A stretch of DNA of 64,000 bases, from contig JAKZAN010000004.1 in the NCBI GenBank assembly GCA_023053545.1, positions 3,782,001 through 3,846,000 on the forward strand. The letters run 5' to 3'. This DNA comes from Lepidurus packardi (Eukaryota; Arthropoda; Branchiopoda; Notostraca; Triopsidae). Position numbers and translations under genes: made by a program. Positions 25,672 through 36,100 of the stretch are shown piece by piece. The notes below the pieces were generated by a model that worked only from the letters and a program-made list of their open reading frames with translations, searched no databases and had not been told where the DNA came from. Every line of letters begins with the position of its first letter. The first letter of the stretch is position 1.

Positions 25672-25759
25672 CTTTTAGCGGCGAAATGTGTTCTTCAAGC
25701 ACGTTTGGGGAAGAGGCGTGTTTTTGAAACTTCTCTGCTTACTACCAGGTGGCGTAAAA

Positions 25760-28567
25760 GTCAGCCTATTGATATTTGTCTGGAAAATGCACAGGGGAAA
25801 GTGAGTAAAGCCGAGTCTATTGTATGATTTGTCTTCGGGAAAACCTTAGCTTCTGCAATAGTTTTTAGCACGAGAAATAGCTTTATTAAAGTATGGTCGC
25901 TTCATAATGTAGCAATTCGGAAAATATAAACCCTATGCTTACGCCATTAGTGCTACCACAACCTGTTTACCATCATGTTTCGTCTCAAGTATGATTATCC
26001 CCTTAATTTACATATATAAATAACTTATAAGGTTCATTTGAAAAGAACCCCCGTCATACTATATGTTTCCTCTGCCAAATAGTTTTTTTCTTCTTTTTAA
26101 AAAAGAGTATAGACGTTTATTTCTCTTAAAAATGTATGTAGCACAAAAAAATGGTTATATAGCTATTCCTAGATTATTGGCCCCCAGTTGCCTGAATGTT
26201 AGACATGCTTCCTGTTCTGTTCGGAAGCTTCACACTATTAGGACTCATAACTTATTAAACAGATTGGACATTTTCACATTTTGTGCGCCGCTTCATCCCA
26301 CGCATTCGCTAGGGGCTGGTAATACTGCCTCGACGTAAATAGCTACAGATAAAGAAGTCGTATTTCCCATACAATTCATTCTGTCTATGGCCCATAACTT
26401 CCCTTTTTTCTTTTTTTAAGAGAGTATTTTTTTTACTAGGTTACTAAAGTGTTTAGTAAAAATGTGGAGTACAATGGAAATGATAGACTGGGTTAACCTA
26501 AAAGATCAATAGGCTAATAGGGCTATAATTTAAAACGCAATGCTCGTTATCCTTGAGCGGGGTACTTTAAGAATGCAGCAGTACATCTAACCTGACATTC
26601 AATCGCAGCTCATAAATATCCCAGTGGGAAGTATACCCAAGCCTTCTACAGCTTACAAGAAGTGAAGTCTTGGTTTCAGTCACGTAAGAGCCACAAAATA
26701 AATTGTTTCCGGAACTTTAAGCCTTATAATTCTTATGCGTTTTTTTGGTCATTATGAATATGACATATTCTCCGAAAGACGCATAAAAACTCTATAACGT
26801 CTGCTTTTAATTTTGTATGGAATGTCAATGAAGCAATTATTCATACGTCTTATTGCAAGTGTTAGTAAATAGTACTAAAAAAATTTATTCACCGAAGGAA
26901 TTGGACGCAAAAATCTCTATTTTCTCGAAATGCTAAAACATAACAGCACCATTTAGTAAGCAAAACATGGAAGAAATATCAACAATCTTTCCTTGATTAC
27001 AAAGAAGAAAGTTCATAACATAGAAAAGGCCTTTCGAACCAGAACCAGCTTTTCGTTGGACTCGTGTTGGTTCTCTGTGCTGAATTCAAATGTTCGTGGA
27101 AAGCGATATGCAATAATGCTTTCGGCGGATAAAAGCATGAATATTTTTGTCATTATTAAAGGCAAATATACCAATGCTTTATGATTTTCTGCCAAGCGAC
27201 TCGGTGAAGGGTCTGTATTTCGAAGTATATTAAAATAAGAGTTTGGGTGTGTTATTTCCCTATATAAAATGAACTTCCCTGTAGCGCTCTGGTTCTTTTT
27301 CTACATCCTAATGCAACATTTGGGAGTGCAGGCGGAAACAGGTTGGGCTGTTCGTGACGATCTTTCTCTATTGAGGCCGATGTAGCGTCAGTGTAGCGAT
27401 ACGAAGATCAGCTGGTGCTCAAGCGGCAAAATTTCCCAATTAAAGTTGAGAAAAGTAACTTCACAGACCCTGTTCCTTCACCTAAAAAGTAATAAAAATA
27501 ATAATCTTTGCCCACGCCTAGAATTGGGGCATTATTTTTAGTCCATCGAAAAATCCTAGAGCTAAGGGGTCTTGAAAGAGATCAGTTACGGAATCCAGGT
27601 CTTACGAAAAGTTCACACGGTTTTTGGGGCGTGAACCGCTCAATTTTGGGGATCATGATAAAGAACTGGAACTGAGTTCTATTCGTAGTGTGATCCCGGG
27701 TTCTCAAAATATCATTTAATGCTCTGCCTAGCTTGATGCTTATGGCTATTGCATGCCAACGACAAAACTCGAAACAAAATGCCTCGAGAACCATTTTTTT
27801 GTTTGCTTACATGCAGTTTGCGCCAGGAAACTTGTTTTTCAATTCCATTATTTATCGCCACTTCGTCTGTATTTTGCTAAGTTATTATGGATTGAAGAAG
27901 TATAAAACCGATGATTGTTTTGTTAGCTATTAGTACATTGAAGGTTAAAGAATGTTTTTCTCTTAATATGTACCGTGTTTATCAGAAAGTTTTTAGGAGT
28001 TTCCCCATGCTAGCCGGCTATGCCGAGCCGAGCCGCCTTCCCATGCTCGATGACCGTGCATAGCTCCCACGCATAGCATAGCTTCCTATGCCTACGATAG
28101 CAAGGGGAACGGAGAAACAGTCTTACGTAAATATTACAAGAAAATTGAAAACAAATTCTTTACAGTAATTTAGGTAGTACTAACAAGATGGCAAGAAAGT
28201 TTTACTTTCTTTGTTTTTGCGTCAGTAATTTGAAAAATGCAAATTAATCTTTCACTTTGAAGAAGAAAACAAAGTCGTGAATTTGGAAGCTGTCTTGTCT
28301 TAGTTACTATTTTGTTGTATTTCTTAAAAACCATTTCATGCAAATTCGGTACGTGGTTATAATGTCATCCTGTTTGCCGCCCCATGTGTTAGAACCAATG
28401 CCCGTTCGTACGTAGACGCATGCAAAGCCCATCGCGCGCCTCGGTGCTAGCTTGGGTGTAGCAAGCTAAGCTATACGGAGCACTAAGGACGTGCAATGAC
28501 GGGAAAATAAATTTAAAATAAAGGAAGCAAACTTTCCCTGTAAAAAATCAGATGGCTAACTTAAGCC
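25760..28567. other. Gene-free stretch, nothing recognised
   Basis: AT-rich DNA lacking a recognisable gene. Short frames near 26.1 and 27.0 kb exist on both strands and look like chance. A GC-richer patch near 28010-28100 with repeated GCATAGC and GCCGAGCC words stands out in composition, but I cannot assign it. Confidence 0.45.
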
Positions 28568-28605
28568 TGCCATGTTCTATGCACTGCAGTGCATAGAACA
28601 TGGCA
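28568..28605. repeat. Perfect 38-bp palindrome
   Basis: The segment reads the same on both strands over 38 bases with no loop. The arms are 19 bp, starting TGCCATGTTC and meeting at CTGCAG. It shares its last base with the next palindrome. Confidence 0.97.
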
Positions 28606-28666
28606 TCCTTGACCTTACCTTTTTCGCCGAGTACATGTACTCGGCGAAAAAGGTAAGGTCAAGGAT
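28605..28666. repeat. Perfect 62-bp palindrome
   Basis: The segment is identical to its reverse complement over 62 bases. The arms are 31 bp, starting ATCCTTGACC and meeting at GTACATGTAC, with no spacer. It directly adjoins the 38-bp palindrome but has an unrelated sequence. Confidence 0.97.
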
Positions 28667-30719
28667 CCATAGTAAGGATTGCATGGTTAGGATCCCTTTT
28701 TGATGTTATATCCTATTTGGTGAAATAGCTACGTTGGATTGCGCTGTTAGGTTAATTAAGCCAAAGCAAATTTTGTTTTCTAACACCTGGCATGTTTCCG
28801 CCTTCTTTGAATCTGTGTTTGTCGGTTTACGATGTTTTGCCTGGAATTTCAAAGGGGAGGCAATATAAACAAGCACTCGGGTCTGGTATTATTGTAATAT
28901 TTATTTTATTTTTTGAGAATCGTGTCAGGTGCAACGAATGGCATAGAAAGACAGCCCTGCACGGTGCAAGGTGAGGTGAGGTTGCCCCATAGCAAACAGC
29001 AGCTAGACAAACTCGCATTGTCTGGAGTGAACATGAAAAATAACTTTTGCTCTATTTTCCTCTTCAGCTGAACTTAATCTTCTTTCATTTCCCCTCGTCT
29101 CTCTCTCTCTTTTTCTTTTTTTGTTTGTCTTCCTCTTTTTCGGTTTTTCATTGGGAAGATTCTTTTCACATTTAGGGTATAGAGGAAAAAAGAAGAAGAG
29201 TTGTTTAGCAAACGGTTTATCCCTTTCTGGTGCGGCGAAGTGAAGCGTGGAAACTTTGCAAGGAGGCGCTCCTCTTATTTACTTTTCCGCTCTTCAGTCC
29301 TAGTCACAGCTATCGCTACAGCTATAGCAGTGGAGCAGCCCCGGCAAATCGAAATGATTTCCGGAATTTTATATTATGATTTTTTTTCTCCTACGCTCCC
29401 TATGGACTCCTTTCTGGGGCGCTTTGATGCTCTATATTTTTGTTTAGTTGTATTGCTTTGGGGTCCTAAAAATTTGCGCTAGCCAGTCGCTGGAAAGCCT
29501 TTTCGACTCTCCGACCTTCTATATAATACATAGTTCCTCTACTTTTGTCATTATCAATGTAGGAATGTCGTTTCTCCTCTCGTTTCCTTCCTTAAAGCTT
29601 GGGGTATTGCCATAAAAGTACCAAAAGATTGACAGAAGGGTGCGTTATAGAGGAAGATAGGGCGTCTATAAAAAAAATGGTTGAGGAGAGGCCTCCAGCT
29701 TTGTTTAAACAACTTGCAAGTTCACACACACACAGAACTAAGCCATAATAAGGGCTTACGACGGGAAAAAAAGGAAATTGCCCCATTGCTAAATATTGAC
29801 AAGTGTGAAAAACGCTCACTGGAGCCAATGGAAATGGTTTTTGTCGTGGAAAATCCCCAACAGGGTTCTAAATTCTAGACTTGTGACAGCCCCTCCTTCC
29901 CCCCAAGTTAACCTGAAAACCTGTTCCGTTCCTTTCCACATGCATTACATCAATTAAAGCTATCCGTCTATTTTGATATGTGGGGGTTGGAATACGACCT
30001 GTGAGGAATTTCGCTAATGAATTGCTGTCAGGAACACAACGGTTTGGGGGGTAAGGGGGTGGAGCTGGTCCAGTGTCATCAAAGCGAATACACATTCTCC
30101 GTCAAGATGCACCAAAACAGGTTTCTATTAATTAAAAAATAGCTTTCCACATGTTCGCTTGAACTTCTTATATAAACTTAGGGACTTTACTTCTCGGAGG
30201 CAAAACTCTCGTTTTTCATGCTCTCCTTCTGGTTGCATTAGCAAAGCTCCAAATTAGTCCTGCTCCTGATGTTTTGACTAATAAGTATTCAACTTATCAT
30301 CCTTGGCTTTGTTGGGCTTTCGTCCTCTTCTCTTAGGCAAACAGAAAAAAGGAAAATTCCTTCCCCAATACTGGATTGCCGAGTTCAAAGCGAATAAGAA
30401 ATTGGGGACTGGGACTTTTGCTTAAGGCACCAAGAAAAATGCTCTAGCCCATTTGACAGACGATGACATAGGCCTATCCGTCATGACTTGACCTACATAT
30501 CTTTGGACGTGGACGTTTGTATGGGGCTTCCAGCGCAGAAGGTTTGAAAAATAGAATGCAAAAAAGAAATCTTCTCTTCTCTATATGTTATTTATTCTAA
30601 TTCATTATATTTTTATTTTTATTATTGCTTACAAAAGGAACAGTTTAAAGGGCAAAAAGTCACTAAAAAAATTACAAGCGTGACCTTTAGTTTTCTTTCA
30701 AATTGCGTTGAGTGACATT
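28667..30719. other. Gene-free stretch, nothing recognised
   Basis: No gene recognised. Pyrimidine-rich and AT-rich DNA, with open frames under 95 codons on both strands and no family resemblance. Confidence 0.45.
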
Positions 30720-30796
30720 TTATGAGATAAGAATATGCAAACTTTCTGTCATGACGTCGCAGACGTTGGAGGGCGTGGCTTACTGCACTTGCTTAA
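30720..30796. mobile_element. Dispersed repeat family C, left part of split copy
   Basis: This matches the left part of the unbroken copy at 47.1-47.3 kb: TTATGAG, then ATGACGTC-CAGAC, then GGCGTGGCT, then the GCTT at the break. The rest of the copy resumes at 32241 after two inserted elements. The right edge is the TTAA at 30793-30796. Confidence 0.65.
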
Positions 30797-31471
30797 AGGG
30801 GGGGTAAGGTCTAAAAAAAGTATGCTATAGAACAGACCAAATGAAGTGTTCTGGCTGAAGAACCCATATGTGTCAATTATGCATATTAACCGAGTAATTA
30901 ATTATTTAGTGGTTTAAGCTCCGCCCCTTTACTCCAAATTTACCTATCCTTATAACATGGGGGGGGACAGTTGGCCGGAGAGGTAGCGCCTTTACGTATT
31001 AGCGCATTCAAATTCGGACTTTTTATTCGTAGGAAAGGAACCATTATCTTTCTTTAGAACGCTCAAAAAAGCCTATGGGTGCTTTGTTTAATTTACAAAC
31101 TCAATCACAAAAATCTGACTTTCACAAAACACTGAACGCCATATACTGAGCGTAACCCGCATAGGAGGAACCGCGCCGTGCAGTCCCATTGCCAGTAGAT
31201 GGGCTTTCGTCTGCGAAGCCGACCCGAAACTTGCTCCAAGGTTCTCAGGCGCGGGTCTCGGCCCGGCGGGACGGCAAGCTACGGCGATCGCGCGATGGCG
31301 CGAAGAATTTTTTTTGTTTTTTTTTTATTGAGTTTGTAAATTAATCAAAGCTCCAAAATAACTAATTAATCGGTTAATATACATAATTGAAGTAGGGGTT
31401 CTTCAGCCAGATTACTTCATATGGTCTGTTCTATAACATACTGTTTTATTTTTTTAGATCTGACTCCTCCT
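30797..31471. mobile_element. TTAA-flanked MITE, family 1 (copy 1)
   Basis: The ends are inverted copies (AGGGGGGGTAAGGTCT on the left, AGATCTGACTCCTCCT on the right), each bordered by TTAA, the target of piggyBac-type elements. The inverted arms extend more than 100 bp and include GTTCTGGCTGAAGAAC-type sequence. A GC-rich core near 31140-31310 contains GCGAAGCCGACCCGAAAC and GGCGATCGCGCGATGGCGC. No transposase is visible. A second copy lies at 45953-46847 in the same orientation. The superfamily is inferred from the TTAA target only. Confidence 0.8.
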
Positions 31472-31494
31472 TTAAGGCTCCCGTATACCTTAGC

Positions 31495-31728
31495 TCAGGG
31501 ATTCTCAAAGTTTTTCGTTCGCGGCGCCCCTCGGAATATATCCCCGGCCCGCGCGGCGCCCCTTAGAACATAGGCCTATATAATTGCTGTGAAATTATAG
31601 GAATCATAGGAGCATAGGCCTATATGATTGCTATGAAATTATAGGAACCTTTCTCGGCGCCCCTGCAAGCCTGCCGCGACGCACCGGGGCGTCGTGACGC
31701 ACAATTTAAGAAACGCTGTCTTTGCATA
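31495..31728. mobile_element. hAT-like short element nested in family 2 MITE
   Basis: The left end CAGGGATTCTCAAAGTTTTT and the right end (inverted, CAGCGTTTCTTAAATT) are diverged inverted repeats of the CAGGG-TTCTCAAA type common in hAT short elements, with GGCGCCCC-like blocks just inside both ends. The flanking 8-mers match at only 5 of 8 positions, so the insertion would be old. It contains a 44-bp tandem duplication starting at 31569. Confidence 0.5.
31569..31648. repeat. 44-bp period tandem duplication
   Basis: CATAGGCCTATATAATTGCT and the bases after it recur 44 bp later with few differences. It lies inside the nested hAT-like element. Confidence 0.75.
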
Positions 31729-32240
31729 TTGATGTGAAACGGTCACAGATGCCATTGATGTGTGTTAGTGTTTTGCTAGAGACTTGCCAAAAAAAAAGTA
31801 GAAAAAGAAACTTATAGCTAATTGCCGGCAAAGCTTCTACGCTTATTTTACTTTTGAAAAGTACAACTTGTTACCAAAGTTTGTTCTAGCATCACAATAT
31901 CCAAAATTAAGTCATCGAACTTTCGGAACAGGATTTCTTGTAAAGGGCTTGTCATGTCAGATTTGAAAGCGATTTAAAACAAAAGTTTTCTTTTCTTAGC
32001 AGCTAATGCAGAACCAACTGACATATTTTTAGGCAACGTATTCGACGTAGTTGCAAATTTTATTTTGCATGCTACTAATTTATTACTCATTGGAAGAAAG
32101 GTGGATTGGTTGTGCACTAGCTGTTTGCTCAACCTCGTTTTCAACGCATTTTTTCATGAAATGTAATCGTTTTAACGAAAAGTTATTCCACAATTCTCCA
32201 TGCTACAACCGCCTATACTGAGCTAAGGTATACGGGAGCC

Positions 32241-32325
32241 TTAAAAAAGTAAAAAAAAAAAAGCAGAAAATCTAGGTACCATGGATTCTGATTCGTCTGT
32301 GACGTCAGAAAGCCGTCCCTAATTT
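32241..32325. mobile_element. Dispersed repeat family C, right part of split copy
   Basis: It begins with the TTAA that borders the family 2 element and continues as AAAAGTAAA, then GATTCGTCTGTGACGTCAGAA and AGCC. This matches the right half of the copy at 47.1-47.3 kb. It contains a perfect TGACGTCA at 32300-32307. Confidence 0.65.
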
Positions 32326-33146
32326 TGTAATAACTTTTTATTTAACAATTGCTACTTCGCGTACGTTAAAGAGACAAAAATCACTAGAAGCAAGCTTTTT
32401 TGCTCTTTTTTTCTAAGATTTTGTGTGGTGGGCTGTTGCCCGCTCTTGCCCTTTACGGTAAGTTTCCCTTTTACCAGCTTCCCCTGTTGTGACACGACAC
32501 TTGTGTTCCCTTACGTTTTTCTCAGCCCAAACCTTACGACTTGCTAACTTTTCCCGAGGACTGATATTGACCGGAACTGGGAACTAAGAAGCGTCTATTC
32601 CATGCTGTGGCAGTTTCTTGCTCTCTCGAGTTTCTGCTAGGTGTCAAAATTATGACCTAGCACTCCCCCAGAAAGTTGGTATTGATTAGACGCTTTCTGC
32701 GGAGGTGTTCTGGTGGCGCTAGTGTCGAACGACTCGGACCAAAAAGGCGAACGAGTTGCTCCTTTGCTTCCTAAGCAAAATTGTATATACATCTTCGAAC
32801 TTAATATGAAGTTGGCAAATGTATGTTTACAAATGTATTGCACACAAGCCAGCTTTGGAGAATGCATGCTAAATTCCGGACAGAATTATTAAAAGCTACT
32901 TGCTAGTCCTGCACCACCTGCCAGGCGCATTAGATCTTGTGTATACACATGAGTTGAGCACAGGTGGAAAAAAGGAAGGTTGCATCGTTAAATTACAGCT
33001 AAAAGCCAACACATCGAGAAATATGCAATATAGAGAACATGGGGGAGAAAAAAAGACAGAGCCCAAAGACCTTGGAGAGCAGAGTCTTGCTGAGTTGATT
33101 AGGGGCGGCTTTACTTAACTCGTCATCATTTGCATACCGTGCTGAG
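32326..33146. other. No gene recognised
   Basis: Only short open frames on both strands with no family resemblance, and no element boundaries seen. Confidence 0.45.
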
Positions 33147-33154
33147 GGCAGCAC

Positions 33155-33187
33155 CACAGTATAAAGGTTTCAAACCTCTATACTGTG
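33155..33187. mobile_element. Minimal 33-bp hAT-like element with 8-bp target duplication
   Basis: Sixteen-base arms (CACAGTATAAAGGTTT and its inverse with one mismatch) surround a single C. The 8-mer GGCAGCAC flanks it perfectly (33147-33154 and 33188-33195). The first 14 bases match the end of the 872-bp element at 49937, which has its own perfect 8-bp duplication. So this looks like a family member reduced to its two termini. Confidence 0.8.
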
Positions 33188-33195
33188 GGCAGCAC

Positions 33196-36100
33196 AACGC
33201 TTTTGCTGTGTGGATATAGTATATCTCTCTTCCTATAAAGAAAAGAGAAATGACAAACAATCTTGATCACCGTTTTTTCTTGGTCCTTATGAGCATTATT
33301 ATGGCAGCCTCGTCCTCCTGTCAAACCTGCTTCCTTGTTTTTTTTTTAGCTTTCGATTGTTGGAAAGTACTGCGGCGTAATTTATGGCACGAAAGTAAGA
33401 GAGATAGAGAAAAAAAGGAAGAAAGCGAAGAAGTTTAGTGCGGTGGAACTAACTGAAAACCCCGAACGATTGAAGATGCTCTGGCTGATCGCGTTGCGAC
33501 ATTTTTCGCTATGACAAAAAGCGACCACTAACGGGCACTTAGCCAAAGGACATCGACGAAGGGAAAGCAATTTATTACTGCAAAGTGGACTGTGTTATTG
33601 AAAAATCGGAACTCGTGTTCGGGATGGGATATGAGGTAGTCGAACCTTGAAAAGAGCGGAAATATCTATCGGTTGTAATGCTAAAAGATAGAAGTTGCCA
33701 AGCGATTTTTTTTACCGTTTTTGACAATAAGATATTACACAGAGAAAGTTTGGAAATTTGCTTTCCCTCAGATTACATATGAGAGACGTGTTTTTGTCTG
33801 ACTCTCACCTACAAAAAGATTCGTTAGCATAATGTTGCATTCACTTTTGCAAATGTGTGTTCTATTTCTTTTACGGTGTTGTTTAATGGACCATAAAGCG
33901 CAAAAGAGGTGGTGCAGGAAACCATTTTTGGATCAGGCCGGAGCAATCGTAGCTTTACTCCGGTCTGCCTCGCAGTAGCTCAACAGTGAAAAAGTAGCAG
34001 TCCTTACTCTTTGCTCGGGTTACGTAGGAAATTCATGAGGCGAATCCAAGCCTAATCCTAATTAAATTGCTGCTGTTATAGCCTTTTTCAGGATCCTCTG
34101 TTCGAATGGTTGTGAGTGGAGGGGGTCCGATCGTTATTTCCGATTGATTTCTATACTTCTAGACCGTAATTCAGTCAGCACCAGGTACAACGTAAAAAGG
34201 ACAGCTAATCTATTTCACCTGGAGGACTACGCCTAAGGGAAAAGTACAGATCAAACACATGCGAAGTTTCATTTCAACAAAGATATAATAAAACTTAAGG
34301 AAAGCGAAATACTCCACGTCGTAAAGCTGACGTTCAATCAGTTTGAACTTGCCGCCCACGTAGCAATAAGTACGTTTTTCATGTATTCCTTAGCATGCTC
34401 ACTCAAAGTACACCCAGCTAGTCACGTAGGATATTACTTCGCGGCCTTATTATTTTTAATTTGATCGTCTCGCAACATATAATGACCCTAAATTGCTAAT
34501 CAAGACTAGAGGAATGTACCCATTGTTAATGGTCCGTTTGCCCTGCAGTGCCATCTGGAGCTATTTTACCACGAATACATGTATGTGTAAAGCGTATGGC
34601 TGGGAGGATAATTAAACTCATTTGAATTCTAGGCCAGCAAGAAATGCAGATATTCTCTTCGCATCCAGGTGTTGTAATTATGCACCGCTGGATTAAAACA
34701 CAAGTTTGGAAAATGTGCCAGAGTGAAAATTCATGTCGCGTTTCTTTACATATTCACGTGGTTTTTCTTAGTTTTTTAATCGGGAAAAAACCTTGTATTA
34801 CCCCTCTAGCTTGTAAAGAATTTCTTTCTGTTTCCTCATTGTTTCTTGAATTTTTTTATGTTTTCCAGTTTTATTTTCGGGAACAAAATAGAAAAATGGA
34901 GCAAAAGAAACCATCTTTTGTGTTGGGTAGCAGGTCACGTTTACTGACGGCCGAAAAGCTCCATCATCGCAATTTGTGGCGACATTTTGTTAAGATTTCT
35001 CTCTGCTGGTCATTTAACAGTGTCAGGTAGCTTTCGTTTTTCAACGTCGTAACAACCTCTTTTTCTTTTTTTTTTCTTTTCTCCTCACAGATAGTTGCTG
35101 CGGCATGACTTGGATCGTGTAATTATGATAGCTTCACAGGTTTTTCTGAGACTCAGAACGCTGATGACGTGGAAGGCTGCATATATTCGTCATAATCCGT
35201 GAGCGTTTTCGCGTTAGCAAAACGAAAAAGCTCCCCACAATTTGGCGGGCGTTGAGCAACTTAACACGCGTTTGACGAATAGCGTCAGCTGATTGGTTGC
35301 GTGACAACTGGCCATCTCCAGTTCGCGGAGCGTAAATTGCGGTGATCCACGCCAGAGAAGATTACAGTGATGGAAATTAAAAAGAAATATAACATGAAAG
35401 GGCTGTAGCTTTTCCCTCCGTCAGATTACAATACCTTGGACTTGGTGGACATTACCATATGTATAAGTTGTTTCTCCATATATCGTTCCTTCTTTCTTTT
35501 CCTCCTGTGGCAATTTGGTCGGGATGAAAAGGGAATCGTACGGTTTATTTGGGTCTTACCTGCAAGCCTTATCTCTTTTTTTTGCTCGTTTTATGGCAAC
35601 AACGGTTTCCTTGCCAGAGCTATCAGGAACGATACTTGTCCTGTCTAGTTTAGGTAACTCGTGATGATTGGCAACCCTTAGGGGCGGCATAAACTTGCAT
35701 TCCTCCTCTTCTTGGTGCTCCTACGCAACAAACTCATTTGCATGTCAGTGAGCGATCCTTTGGGGGTCTCTCGTTGTTTATACAACTCCCTTCAATGCAA
35801 CAAGCGTGAGCCAAAACGCGAGCCATTACCAAGACTTCTATACCAAAACACCTACATGGTCTGTCTTGGTTTTATGTCCCCATGTCACACGCTTCGCTTG
35901 TCAAGCACCCTTAAGTCGCGGGCAAAGATCTTAAGATATAATGAGGGATGCTTTAAGATTCTTCACTCGGAGGTAAGAAAGTTCACTTGCCAATTAAATC
36001 CAAAGCATGGTTGCGCCAAAAAGGTGATATGGACTTGGCGATTCTGGTGTGTGTGTGTATGTGACGTTATAGTCAAATGTCACGCGGCCCATTGCAGCTT

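Larger units (their letters stand above)
31476..32240. mobile_element. TTAA-flanked MITE, family 2 (copy 1)
   Basis: Perfect 23-bp terminal inverted repeats (starting GGCTCCCGTATACCTTAG at 31476-31498, inverted at 32218-32240) are bordered by TTAA on both sides. The left TTAA (31472-31475) is shared with the family 1 element. It contains another inserted element at 31495-31728. Diverged relatives lie at 47414-48092 and about 50935-51584. No coding capacity is visible. Confidence 0.8.

Noticed and set aside
25679..25800. Plus-strand exon candidate with TTTTAG acceptor and GTGAGT donor
   Set aside because: It lies over the probable 5' leader of Tim13 on the other strand, has no recognisable product, and its frame closes soon after the donor.
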